A DNA stretch of 64,000 nucleotides from Pseudomonas asplenii (GTDB lineage Bacteria > Pseudomonadota > Gammaproteobacteria > Pseudomonadales > Pseudomonadaceae), in the NCBI RefSeq assembly GCF_900105475.1, contig NZ_LT629777.1, positions 372,001 through 436,000 of the forward strand. The letters are read 5' to 3'. The number at the start of each line of letters is the position of its first letter. The first letter of the stretch is position 1. The notes under the pieces are model-generated. The model was not told the origin of the DNA and searched no databases. It worked only from the letters and a program-made list of their open reading frames with translations. A program made the position numbers and the translations under genes. Below, piece by piece: positions 29,001 through 36,969 of the stretch.

Positions 29001-29249
29001 GACAGAAAAATAATAGCTGAGCCCGGAAAGCTTTCAAAGCAAGGTTCAAACCAAGATATTTCAAAGCAGATGATAAAACTTATCTCCTTGAAACCCCGCC
29101 TATGTACCCTCTAGACAAATTCAACTAAAAATTAAAACCAAAACTCTGAAATCAAAAAAAACGCCACCCGCCATAATTAAATAATTATTTAAAACAAGCT
29201 TTCAGAAAAAATCAATCCTCAAATAAAAACATTAAAAAACCACCAACAC
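29001..29249. other. AT-rich gap without genes
   Basis: No coding sequence is supported. A 16-bp perfect palindrome TTAAATAATTATTTAA lies at 29177-29192, downstream of the minus-strand NTPase gene. This is where the very AT-rich block (to about 32.57 kb) begins. Confidence 0.5.
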
Positions 29250-31226
29250 CTAAGTAACAGGCCTAAGAAACAAAGCATTCCAAGGAGGGTTATCAACGCT
29301 AGACTTAAATAAAATTGGTAGTGAATTATTTGGGCAAGTATACGGCAAAACCAATAACAACCCCTGATCTTTGTACCCCAAAGGAGACTTATAAAGTCGC
29401 GACCCTATTCTTGAACAAAGCGCCTTCGCCCTAAACTTCTCTTCATCGCTACTCCACAGTCCATTATCTTTATTAGGAAAAGCACAGGAATCGTGAGAAA
29501 GGTACTCACAGACATGGTATTTTACATTATCAAAATTATTATCCCTATCAATTTTCCGCTCTCCCTCCTCAGTAGATATCAACATTACAACTAAAACAGG
29601 AACATTTAATCTTTCAAGAAGCTCGCCGCAAGTACTTGTAAAATCGGATAGACCATCAGACAACGTTTTCCCCGTCCCAACAACGTCATCTATTATTATA
29701 ACTGCTTTTGGCGCATCATATTGGGAAATTCCCTCTCCAGAAAGTCTTTTGAAAATATTTGCAGGCTCAATTATCCGGGCTGTTGAGATAGAATTTATTT
29801 TTGCGTAGTCCCTAGCGCATTGCGCTCCGCTCTTACCCACCCCATCAACATATGTAATCCAAACATCATTCCGTTTATCAGTCCGCCTCGTCATTGTGGC
29901 TGCACCTATTATTGGCCTAACGAAGCGATCATGGGCATCTTTAAACTTTTCTTCTATTTCCGCAGAAGAAAAAAAACGGACATTTTGCAAAATCTTAAAA
30001 AGCAATCTTTGATCTTGAAAATCACCAACCTGATCAAGCCAAGCTCTCACATGTTCGCTACCGATTTTTTGTGATTTATATAGAGGCCATGTATCAGTAA
30101 GATCTTGAATCTCCCCAGACTTAACGAAGGCCTGATCCTCCGCTTCTTTAATCCCAGCTTCAAGCTCATCAGCATAGGTACTTGTGATAAGTTTAGAAAC
30201 CCCAAAATCCATCAACCATCGTTGAAAAATTGGAACTGTAAAATACAGTTCTCCATGTCTCTCCCTAAGTATGTCTCTTCGTAAAAAATCGTCAATCAGA
30301 GGCTGAACCTCATGTTCTTGAAGTCTTACCCTATCTATATTATCCTTTACCCCTGAAATACTTGGCTTCTTTGACCTTAAAGCCCTCCCTATAGAAACCA
30401 AAGCTCTAAGGCGTTTCAGCTCAGTAACTTCAGCCTGCTCTCTCTCCGCATTAATTCCATCCTTCCATATATGAGCAAAAGAATTGGTATCCAGCTCAGA
30501 CAGCAAAATATTCAGCCCATGCTCAACATCTGAAATTATAATTTCCGTATCCCTCTCAACCGCCGCGTCAGATACAATCTTTGAACACAATAATTTTGTA
30601 TAATAGGGATGCCCATTAGTAAGCGTAAACAGCAAATTTATGGCCGCATCATCCCAATTCAATTTCCCCTGAACAGGTTTTGTTACCAATTCAACATATT
30701 CATTCCATTCGCTTACCCTTGAAAAAAAATCTAGTGGCTCACGCGAAAACTTATTAAGTTGGTCCCCCTGAGCACCAATAATAAATGGCATCCGCTCTCC
30801 TCCAACCAGAATGAATGCCAAATTATTTTTCGCTGCTAAAGTCCTTAGGTTAGCAAAAAAAGTTTCAGCCAACGGCCCTATCCGATACATTTCAGGATGT
30901 ATCTCATCAAACTCATCTAAAACAATTATAAAGCGGAGTTGCGGATGCTTTTTTTCAAGCAAACGAGCAGACTGATTAAGAGCTGAAATGGATTCAGTAA
31001 AATCCGGATCAAAGCTATCGACAGCGGGTAACGAATCATGCAAAAACGCGTAAATATTCTCACCTAATGACTTAAGGGTTTTCTCAGGTGACGTCGAACA
31101 ATACTCACCATATTCAAGATACAGTGTTCTAAAATCAGAGCTCTGTTGTTCCAAATAACTCAAAACCGCTCTTGCCAGCGAAGTTTTTCCGATTCTTTTT
31201 TGCCCCGCTATATAAGTTGAAGCCAT
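29250..31226 (-). CDS. AAA/STAND-like NTPase fused to a phosphoribosyltransferase-type domain; C-terminal part of a split gene
   Basis: This 658-residue frame begins MASTYIAGQKRIGKTSLAR, so the Walker A motif lies almost at its N-terminus (residues 8-16). Walker B is FIIVLDEFDEI near residue 100. A helical middle region follows. The last 200 residues hold a PRPP-type loop, AVIIIDDVVGTGKTLSDG (about 508-525), as in phosphoribosyltransferase folds; fusions of this kind are known among bacterial conflict proteins (PRTase-CE type). No ribosome binding site precedes 31226. The preceding frame ends in the expected linker to Walker A, so the two frames probably make one product of about 1077 residues by -1 frameshift or were split by mutation. 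Codon use is AT-rich, unlike neighbours, suggesting transfer. Confidence 0.7.
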   Translation of the reverse strand: MASTYIAGQKRIGKTSLARAVLSYLEQQSSDFRTLYLEYGEYCSTSPEKTLKSLGENIYAFLHDSLPAVDSFDPDFTESISALNQSARLLEKKHPQLRFIIVLDEFDEIHPEMYRIGPLAETFFANLRTLAAKNNLAFILVGGERMPFIIGAQGDQLNKFSREPLDFFSRVSEWNEYVELVTKPVQGKLNWDDAAINLLFTLTNGHPYYTKLLCSKIVSDAAVERDTEIIISDVEHGLNILLSELDTNSFAHIWKDGINAEREQAEVTELKRLRALVSIGRALRSKKPSISGVKDNIDRVRLQEHEVQPLIDDFLRRDILRERHGELYFTVPIFQRWLMDFGVSKLITSTYADELEAGIKEAEDQAFVKSGEIQDLTDTWPLYKSQKIGSEHVRAWLDQVGDFQDQRLLFKILQNVRFFSSAEIEEKFKDAHDRFVRPIIGAATMTRRTDKRNDVWITYVDGVGKSGAQCARDYAKINSISTARIIEPANIFKRLSGEGISQYDAPKAVIIIDDVVGTGKTLSDGLSDFTSTCGELLERLNVPVLVVMLISTEEGERKIDRDNNFDNVKYHVCEYLSHDSCAFPNKDNGLWSSDEEKFRAKALCSRIGSRLYKSPLGYKDQGLLLVLPYTCPNNSLPILFKSSVDNPPWNALFLRPVT

Positions 31227-32482
31227 TGGTTTTTTAGCAGTTTTTTGCCAATAGCACTAACCTTTACCGTACGACCGACAAACATCTCTCCTTCCGCAAC
31301 CTCTAAACTATATGGCTCAAGCCGTTCCAAAGAAGACCAATCAACATCTGGATCCTGACCTTCAACATGGACATCAAAAATAGTTCCATCAGACTCATCA
31401 AATACTTCTCTCCAGTTAATTTGAATTATCATCTTTATTAACTTCGATGAAGAAATCACGCAAGCTCTAACGGAGATTGAAAACTCCCCAACAGGAACAT
31501 CCCCCAAATGCAGCTGCTCATTATCAAAAATTAAGCTTTGATTATCCGCCCCGCAATCCACCTCAACTCTTACATCAATCGCAGTACTCGGCCCCTTATT
31601 AATCATAGGAATAGAAATAATTAAACTTTTATCTTCCTGATGCAAAGGATAGCGCTTAGCTGCCGCTTTAGGTGGGCTCCTTAGCGGTTCAATAACCGAT
31701 TTAAACTGACTTGATGATGTGTCCTTTATATTATCTAAGGCGATTGAAACCGACGCTAAAAATGGCTTTACAAACTCCCTCGACAAAAAAGAAGTATAGA
31801 TTCTCACAGCATCCTGTGTATTCGACACCAAGAGGCACAAATCATCAAATATCTCCTTATAACCCGCACCTACACAAGAGTTCAGCAAAGATATTTTTTC
31901 GCATATAGACTCCAGCCTTGGCTTAATAATTGAATAATTGAATGGTTGGAGATAGCTCTGAAACTGCCCTTGTCTTAATGCCTTTAAAATCAAATCTCGC
32001 TGATTACCAATACTACCCAACTCATTAGGCAACCCCGAAAGAATCTTTAAGTTATCACAAGCACGACCGTGAAATGCTTTTATAAGATGTATTTTCTCAA
32101 ATGTTTGCTGCTTCTCAAGCCTGCATTGTTTTTTTATCTCGGGAGTATGCGTTTCTACAAGATTTATTATTTTTCTTGGAATTTGGCTATGAGGTTCCTC
32201 CAACTGAAGCAACCCCTCTACTGACAGAGCTCTAATTAGCAATAAAACCGCAGTACGGTGTCCCTCCGACGCCGTTTCAATTTTACCTAATACACGCTCA
32301 ATATTTTCGCCTGAGTAATGACCATTCAGATGGCAAATATTGCAAATCGCAGAGCATAGGGCATCGCGAGCATCTGAGAATGCGCTATCTGTTAAGACTC
32401 CTCCACCTAACCTTTCAATTTCTTCTTCAAAACTTGAAACGTAATGAAGTTCCCCACCAATATTTTCTTGTAACGAATTCAT
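31208..32482 (-). CDS. N-terminal part of the split NTPase-PRTase gene (hypothetical, beta-sandwich plus NTPase linker)
   Basis: The 424-residue frame has a helical N-terminal half and a region near residues 285-375 that looks like a beta-sandwich (SLIISIPMINKGPSTAIDVRV; PVGEFSISVRACVI). It ends with EPYSLEVAEGEMFVGRTVKV, the leader typically found just before Walker A in STAND-type NTPases. It then shifts out of frame into seven residues and a stop. The next frame resumes with the Walker A motif. GAGG precedes the ATG by about 8 bases, so translation initiates here. I cannot name the N-terminal domains. Confidence 0.65.
   Translation of the reverse strand: MNSLQENIGGELHYVSSFEEEIERLGGGVLTDSAFSDARDALCSAICNICHLNGHYSGENIERVLGKIETASEGHRTAVLLLIRALSVEGLLQLEEPHSQIPRKIINLVETHTPEIKKQCRLEKQQTFEKIHLIKAFHGRACDNLKILSGLPNELGSIGNQRDLILKALRQGQFQSYLQPFNYSIIKPRLESICEKISLLNSCVGAGYKEIFDDLCLLVSNTQDAVRIYTSFLSREFVKPFLASVSIALDNIKDTSSSQFKSVIEPLRSPPKAAAKRYPLHQEDKSLIISIPMINKGPSTAIDVRVEVDCGADNQSLIFDNEQLHLGDVPVGEFSISVRACVISSSKLIKMIIQINWREVFDESDGTIFDVHVEGQDPDVDWSSLERLEPYSLEVAEGEMFVGRTVKVSAIGKKLLKNQWLQLI
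31229..31235 (-). other. Slippery heptamer A AAA AAC at the frame junction
   Basis: On the minus strand frame 0 reads CTA-AAA-AAC-CAA, exactly the phase needed for -1 slippage on A_AAA_AAC. After a -1 shift the next codons are CCA-ATG-GCT, which join the N-terminal frame to the NTPase frame. One extra A in the six-A run would do the same, so a mutation or sequencing error is the alternative. Confidence 0.55.
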
Positions 32483-32567
32483 TATAAAACCTCGCAGACG
32501 CTACCGGCCAAACCGCACATAAAATATAAATATAATAAACCAGCAAAAAAATATAGCAGCCTATAAC

Positions 32568-33392
32568 TTAGTGAGATGGGCAATCATTACCAACTTTCTT
32601 ATTGCGAACGTACAAAATAGCACTACCTGACACACATCCTCGGCTTTCCAACTCAAACGATTTGCTTTGGCTGCGAATCAAACCACTGAGTTTGGTATGC
32701 CCATACAGTCGAGAGTCGAAGTCGGAACGTAACTGGTTGATGTTATTGCCCAGAGCTCCGAGATTCGCCCATCCGTCCTCATCGGCAATGTCATCAAGAA
32801 TCTTCGCGATAAACCCTACCGGCACCTTCGGCTGCTTCGCCGAAGTTGGAGGGGGTGATGGTTTCTCAACCTCAGAAACAGGATGAGCCACAGCAGAAGG
32901 CTTATCCCCCTGCCCGCCCTGCTCCACCACCGCTTCAGCCCGCAAAATCTCGGTATAGATAAACTTGTCGCAAGCCTTCACAAACGGCTTGGGCGTTTTC
33001 TCTTCGCCAAAGCCATAGACCGTCATCCCTTCCTCACGCAAGCGCGCGGCCAACCGAGTGAAGTCACTGTCACTGGAAACCAGGCAGAACCCATCGAAGC
33101 CGCGCGTATAGAGCAGGTCCATCGCATCGATGATCAGCGAACTGTCCGTGGCGTTCTTGCCCTTGGTGTAGGCAAATTGCTGGATCGGCTGGATGGAGTG
33201 ATCCAGCATCAGCTTTTTCCAACTGCCCAGTTGCGGCGAGGTCCAGTCGCCGTACATACGCTTCACGCTGGCGATGCCGTATTTGGCGATTTCCTCGAAC
33301 AGGCCTTCGACAATCGTCGCCTGGGCGTTGTCGGCATCGATCAGCACGGCCAGGTGCTTCTGCTGGTGGTTGTGGGGGGATTTGGCAGCCAT
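32568..33392 (-). CDS. NYN (PIN-like) domain protein with C-terminal OST-HTH/LOTUS-like domain
   Basis: The 274-residue protein has an NYN/LabA-type nuclease-like domain: AVLIDADNAQ near the N-terminus, ATDSSLIIDAMDLLY in the middle, and GFCLVSSDSDFTRLAARLREEG, which give the acidic set expected of the PIN fold. A Pro/Ser linker leads to a C-terminal winged-helix-like region (PVGFIAKILDDIADEDGWANLGALGNNI) resembling OST-HTH. Family members are thought to act on RNA; the substrate is unknown. Base composition is host-like, unlike the AT-rich genes just downstream. Confidence 0.85.
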   Translation of the reverse strand: MAAKSPHNHQQKHLAVLIDADNAQATIVEGLFEEIAKYGIASVKRMYGDWTSPQLGSWKKLMLDHSIQPIQQFAYTKGKNATDSSLIIDAMDLLYTRGFDGFCLVSSDSDFTRLAARLREEGMTVYGFGEEKTPKPFVKACDKFIYTEILRAEAVVEQGGQGDKPSAVAHPVSEVEKPSPPPTSAKQPKVPVGFIAKILDDIADEDGWANLGALGNNINQLRSDFDSRLYGHTKLSGLIRSQSKSFELESRGCVSGSAILYVRNKKVGNDCPSH

Positions 33393-33734
33393 TATTCATC
33401 CTTGAAAAGTGACTGCCAGGGGCGGGCTGAAGGAGATCAGTACCCGACAGGCAGTTCACTACGTCTTCCTTAACGAACATGAAGGCCTGGGGCATTGGCG
33501 CGTTGGAGCGCCAGTAGCGGGGGCTTTGAGGACGACGCTACTATTTTGGCATTACCGCGTCCACTGGCCGGACCAGGGTTTACGACTAAAGGAGGATGAG
33601 AACGGAGGGAATTCCTGGGCGTTCACTTGAGACCCGCGCCCTCTGGGCCGGCGGTTTCGCAGGCAAGCCCAACGCCTAAAGGTTTGAGTATTACAAAGTA
33701 TTTGTAGGAGAGTTCCGCGAGTTTTGCATGAATT
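33393..33734. other. Intergenic region with REP-like sequences
   Basis: No gene is supported. A REP-like core (GGTTTCGCAGGCAAGCCC, about 33653-33670) and GTAGGAGAGTTCCGCG (about 33704-33719) lie before the second copy of the small-ORF/antisense-RNA locus. Confidence 0.5.
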
Positions 33735-33762
33735 CAAACCCGCCCCGACCGAAGTCGGGGCA
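33735..33762 (-). terminator. Terminator after small ORF, copy 2
   Basis: On the minus strand the stem CTGCCCCGAC-TTC-GGTCGGGGCGG is followed by GTTTGAATT. It lies 18 bases past the TAA. The stem differs in sequence from copy 1 but pairs as well, so structure has been kept. Confidence 0.65.
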
Positions 33763-33779
33763 GGCCACCTCAACAACCC

Positions 33780-33881
33780 TTACCGCTGATTATCGAAATG
33801 ATCCCGTAGAAACTCATACAGGCGATAAGCCCGAAATGCGTTGACTACGAGGCTCCAGGTACGTCGCAGGATCTTTGACAT
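33780..33881 (-). CDS. 33-residue peptide of candidate type I toxin-antitoxin locus, copy 2
   Basis: This encodes the same peptide as 20452-20553 (MSKILRRTWSLVVN...) except for Asn in place of the first Asp in the final DDQR. The reading frame is intact. The ribosome binding site has drifted from GGAGGG to GGGGGC, which should be weaker. Its leader holds its own antisense target (33943-33965), different from that of copy 1. Keeping a 33-residue frame intact while flanks diverge argues that the peptide is made. Confidence 0.65.
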   Translation of the reverse strand: MSKILRRTWSLVVNAFRAYRLYEFLRDHFDNQR

Positions 33882-34045
33882 ACTTCGGCCCCCAAGGTGG
33901 GCCAAACCTCCAGCGTACTTACCGGAACACGTACGCCTTCAAGTCCACGTGAAGGACTCCATGAGGCGGCCAGGCTGATGGCCCCCTGAGCGAATCCGGC
34001 ACGGGTTACTAAGCCGTGTCAGGGGGGCCGAAAATGCGCGCGCAG
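33882..34045 (-). promoter_or_regulatory. Structured 5' leader of small ORF with antisense target, copy 2
   Basis: The same order of elements is seen as in copy 1: outer stem CCCCCTGA/TCAGGGGG, the hairpin with CGGCTTAGTAACCCG, GGCCA-TCAGCC-TGGCC, then a target segment and a hairpin over the ribosome binding site. The target (33943-33965) pairs with the small RNA at 34244-34266 over 23 nt with one mismatch and one G-U pair. Confidence 0.55.
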
Positions 34046-34208
34046 GCCTGGCTGCCTCGTAGCACTCCTTTAACGTGAGAGCGCCGACATCGTATCCGAA
34101 CGCCAGTCGTCAGATGTTTCCATCAGGCTGTTTTTTCGACGAAGTTCAATCAAGACATTTCAGGCTGAGCCAGTTTTTGTTCCATCCAGATCTCCCGGTG
34201 GATGAGCA

Positions 34209-34237
34209 TTGCACAACACAAAGAGTCTCAGTAACAT
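34209..34237 (+). promoter_or_regulatory. Promoter of antisense small RNA, copy 2
   Basis: TTGCAC (34209-34214), a 17-bp spacer and TAACAT (34232-34237) match the layout of copy 1. Confidence 0.65.
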
Positions 34238-34243
34238 TGAACC

Positions 34244-34332
34244 GTCCACGTGAAGGTCTCTATGAGATCAGCAAATCAGTTCCATACTGGATTTGCGAAA
34301 ATAACCGCCCTACTAAGGCGGTTTTTTTTCGT
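34244..34332 (+). ncRNA. Candidate antitoxin small RNA, copy 2
   Basis: The predicted RNA of about 89 nt starts with GTCCACGTGAAGGTCTCTAT, which corresponds to the target in its own locus (33943-33965). A hairpin CAAATC/GATTTG follows, then the terminator ACCGCC-CTACTAA-GGCGGT with eight Ts. Hairpin sequence differs from copy 1 but its position is the same. Confidence 0.7.
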
Positions 34333-34338
34333 CCCGAC

Positions 34339-34836
34339 TCAGGCCTGCTCGCCCGCCTCTTCCCGGCGCGCAACACCATGGCGCGACTCGCGCAACTGCC
34401 GCTTCAACGTGCGCAACGGCGGCGCATACAGAAAGCCAAACGACACACTGTTCCTGCGCCCTTTCACCGCATGATGCAGCAAGTGCGCCTGATACAGCCG
34501 CTTCAGGTAACGATTGCGTGGCCGTGGCCGGAACGGCCAGTAGCGATGCACCATGCCGTCATGCACGATTACATAGATGATCCCGAAAGCCGCCACGCCA
34601 GCACCGACCCACTGCAAGGGATCGTGCCCACTGTTACCGAGTACGATCAATGTGATCGCCACCGCCGCCAGCACCAGCAGGTAGATATCGTTGGTCTCGA
34701 ATGCCCCCAGGTGCTCCTCATGGTGCGAACGGTGCAGGAACCAGCCCCAGCCGTGCATGACGTACTTGTGCGCCAGGTAGCCGACACCCTCCATCGCGAC
34801 GAAGGTGCAAAGGAACAGGGCAAGGTGGGTCATCAT
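34339..34836 (-). CDS. CrtZ-like beta-carotene hydroxylase / fatty acid hydroxylase superfamily
   Basis: The 165-residue membrane protein has the di-iron histidine motifs of the superfamily: HKYVMH, HRSHHEEH, HDGMVHR and HLLHH. Four membrane segments are likely. CrtZ hydroxylates beta-carotene, but no other carotenoid genes are in this window, so the substrate here is uncertain. It ends 7 bases from the terminator of the antisense RNA. Confidence 0.8.
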   Translation of the reverse strand: MMTHLALFLCTFVAMEGVGYLAHKYVMHGWGWFLHRSHHEEHLGAFETNDIYLLVLAAVAITLIVLGNSGHDPLQWVGAGVAAFGIIYVIVHDGMVHRYWPFRPRPRNRYLKRLYQAHLLHHAVKGRRNSVSFGFLYAPPLRTLKRQLRESRHGVARREEAGEQA

Positions 34837-35031
34837 GGAACGCTGTCGGCTCGCAGGAACGTCGGGATGTCAGGGGAAAAGTACCCCCAGCATACCTTGC
34901 CGGGCACGAAAATCGAGCCCTGCCCTGACAGGCGTCGCTACGCCCACCCGACTTTCGCTATTATCGACGTAACCTGCGGCGGACAGGCCTGTGCCGCGCC
35001 GTCCCGAAATGATCAACGACAAGGATGTTTC

Positions 35032-35892
35032 ATGCTCCGTCTTTCCCCGCGCAACCAGCACTGCCTGCTGGCCCTCATGCTGGCTTGCCTGGCCCTGCCG
35101 GCCCATGCCGCCGCCAAGGTGGAACGGCGCTGCGGCTGGTTCGAAAACCCGACACCGGCCAATGCCACCCTCACCGACCGTAACGGCACCTGGGAAATCG
35201 CCAGCCAGGGCGGCTACCAGGCCGAAGGCGACTGGCCACAGTTCAGCGGTGCGCAGTGGGTCCGCACCAACGGCCATTACGGCTACGGTTGTGGCTGCAT
35301 GACCGCCAGCGCCGATCCCGATACCCACCAGTTGAACAACCTGACCAAGGCCACCGCCCGTCCACTGGCGGCCTGTCGCAACGATACAAAGCTGCGGGAA
35401 CCGGAACACCCACTCGCCCCGCCGCCTGCCCCGAAAGGCGCGATGACGTCCTACCAGGCCACAGGCTTCAGCTTCAGCTATCCAAAAGGCTGGAAGGTCA
35501 GCAAGGTCCAGAATTGCCTGAACCTCAATCAACCGAAAACCCGCACCAACGAAGAGTACACCCTCAACCTGTGCGTCCAGCATGGCACCCTGCAGCAGGC
35601 GGCCGGCAGCATGATCTTCTCCCTGGAAGATGGCGTCTGGATGCGCAGCGCAGGCATGGACTCGCCCAGCCCCGTCGACCTGATCGAAGGCCCCGGCTGG
35701 AAAGGCATGCAAACCACCCAGACCTGTGGTGTCAGCGATGCCGAAACCGGTTTTCACGCAGCCGGCGGCACCTGTCTGATGGCGATTGTCTACAACGCCA
35801 AGACCCAACTCCTGTTCGACACCGTCGGTTACTATCAGGACTTCGACACCCTCGACGCAATCATTCGCTCGGTGCGGTTTGACGAGAAGTAG
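35032..35892 (+). CDS. Secreted DUF4087-domain protein
   Basis: The 286-residue protein has a signal peptide ending in ALPAHA. The N-terminal half (VERRCGWFENPTPANATLTD; YGYGCGCMTA) fits DUF4087. The second half (about residues 135-285; GFSFSYPKGWKVSK to LDAIIRSVRFD) resembles lipoprotein-like PsbP/DUF1795-type folds. It is probably periplasmic, with several cysteines likely in disulfides; function is unknown. AAGGA precedes the ATG. It converges on the DeoR gene with a 3-bp gap. Confidence 0.8.
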   Translation: MLRLSPRNQHCLLALMLACLALPAHAAAKVERRCGWFENPTPANATLTDRNGTWEIASQGGYQAEGDWPQFSGAQWVRTNGHYGYGCGCMTASADPDTHQLNNLTKATARPLAACRNDTKLREPEHPLAPPPAPKGAMTSYQATGFSFSYPKGWKVSKVQNCLNLNQPKTRTNEEYTLNLCVQHGTLQQAAGSMIFSLEDGVWMRSAGMDSPSPVDLIEGPGWKGMQTTQTCGVSDAETGFHAAGGTCLMAIVYNAKTQLLFDTVGYYQDFDTLDAIIRSVRFDEK

Positions 35893-35895
35893 CCG

Positions 35896-36681
35896 TCACA
35901 CCCGCGCCTGCACCACCTCGATTCCCAAAAGCCGATACGCCTCGATATCGTCCGTCAGGTGTTGCTCGGTGAACATCGTCTGCAACCGCGCACAAGGCGC
36001 CACCACGAACGGCTCCACCGCACCGAGCTTGTCCGCAGTGGTCACGGCCACCACCTGGGAGGCGCTGTCGAGCAGCGCCTGCTTGACGGCCAACTCGTCG
36101 TAACGCGAGCAACTGATGCCGACTTGTGGATGAATCGCACAGACGCCCGTGAACAACAGGTCCGCCTTGATCCCCCGGATCAGTCGTACCGCCTCATGCC
36201 CCTCCACCGCCATGGTGGCCGGGTTCAACGTGCCGCCCGCGAGAATCACCGTGACGCCCTGGTGCTCGGCCAGGCTCATGGCAATCATCGGCGAACAGGT
36301 AACGGCGGTGATGGACAGGCCCACCGGCAGTGACTGGGCGATCTGCAGGGTGGTACTGCCCGAGTCGAACAGGACGATCTGCCCGTCCTCGATCCGCTGC
36401 ACCGCCAATTGGGCCAGGTGCCGTTTTACCTCGTCGGTCTCGGCGATGCGGGTGAAGTAGTCCTTGCCGGTGTCCTTGGGCCGCGGCAAGGCGCCGCCAT
36501 GAACCCGTTGCAGCAAACCGGCCTGGGACAGCTCGGCCAGGTCACGGCGGATGGTGTCTTCGGACACCGAAAAATGCTGGCTCAACTCCGAGGCCATGAC
36601 CTTGCCGTCGCGCTCCAGCAACAGCAGGATCTTCTGCCGCCGGACATGGGGCAGTTCGGAGGAAGAATGAAGGTTTTGCAT
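35896..36681 (-). CDS. DeoR/GlpR-family transcriptional regulator
   Basis: The 261-residue protein has an N-terminal DeoR helix-turn-helix (RRQKILLLLERDGKVMASELSQ; VSEDTIRRDLAELSQAGLLQRVHGGAL) and a C-terminal sugar-phosphate sensor domain (VLFDSGSTTLQIAQSLP; VILAGGTLNPATMAVEGHEAV). The effector is probably a phosphorylated sugar or sugar acid. No sugar genes lie next to it, so its target is unclear. Confidence 0.9.
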   Translation of the reverse strand: MQNLHSSSELPHVRRQKILLLLERDGKVMASELSQHFSVSEDTIRRDLAELSQAGLLQRVHGGALPRPKDTGKDYFTRIAETDEVKRHLAQLAVQRIEDGQIVLFDSGSTTLQIAQSLPVGLSITAVTCSPMIAMSLAEHQGVTVILAGGTLNPATMAVEGHEAVRLIRGIKADLLFTGVCAIHPQVGISCSRYDELAVKQALLDSASQVVAVTTADKLGAVEPFVVAPCARLQTMFTEQHLTDDIEAYRLLGIEVVQARV

Positions 36682-36969
36682 GTTTTCGCCTGACTATGCA
36701 TGTTTATGCCGACTTCAAGCGCACTGTATAACAGCCACTCCCACAATCAGGCAAACCCGCGATAATGCGCCTGAGCCTTCCACCCCAAGCCATCAAGCTG
36801 TCAGAAAGCTCCGATTCAACGCCTAATTTGCCCGCGAGCCCGCGTAATACTTGAGCCTCCCCCCTTCGGGATTTAATATCCACGCCGCTTATGTCGAGCA
36901 CTCAGTACCGGTTGCAGATCTGATCCAGTCAGGGCCCCGCTGAGAAGAAAAACTACAGAAGGTGAAGCA
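36682..36969. other. Divergent intergenic region between the DeoR regulator and permease
   Basis: No gene is supported. The DeoR and permease promoters must lie here. GAAGGTGA directly precedes the permease start. I see no operator that I can name. Confidence 0.4.

Noticed and set aside
17983..34340. Integrated genomic island with att sites at tRNA-Leu
   Set aside because: No integrase gene and no repeat of the tRNA 3' end was found, so a classic island is not supported, although the site is clearly variable.
34075..35892. 605-residue plus-strand frame reaching through the small RNA and hydroxylase
   Set aside because: Only the last 286 residues, with signal peptide and binding site at 35032, are credible. 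The rest runs antisense to the CrtZ-like gene.
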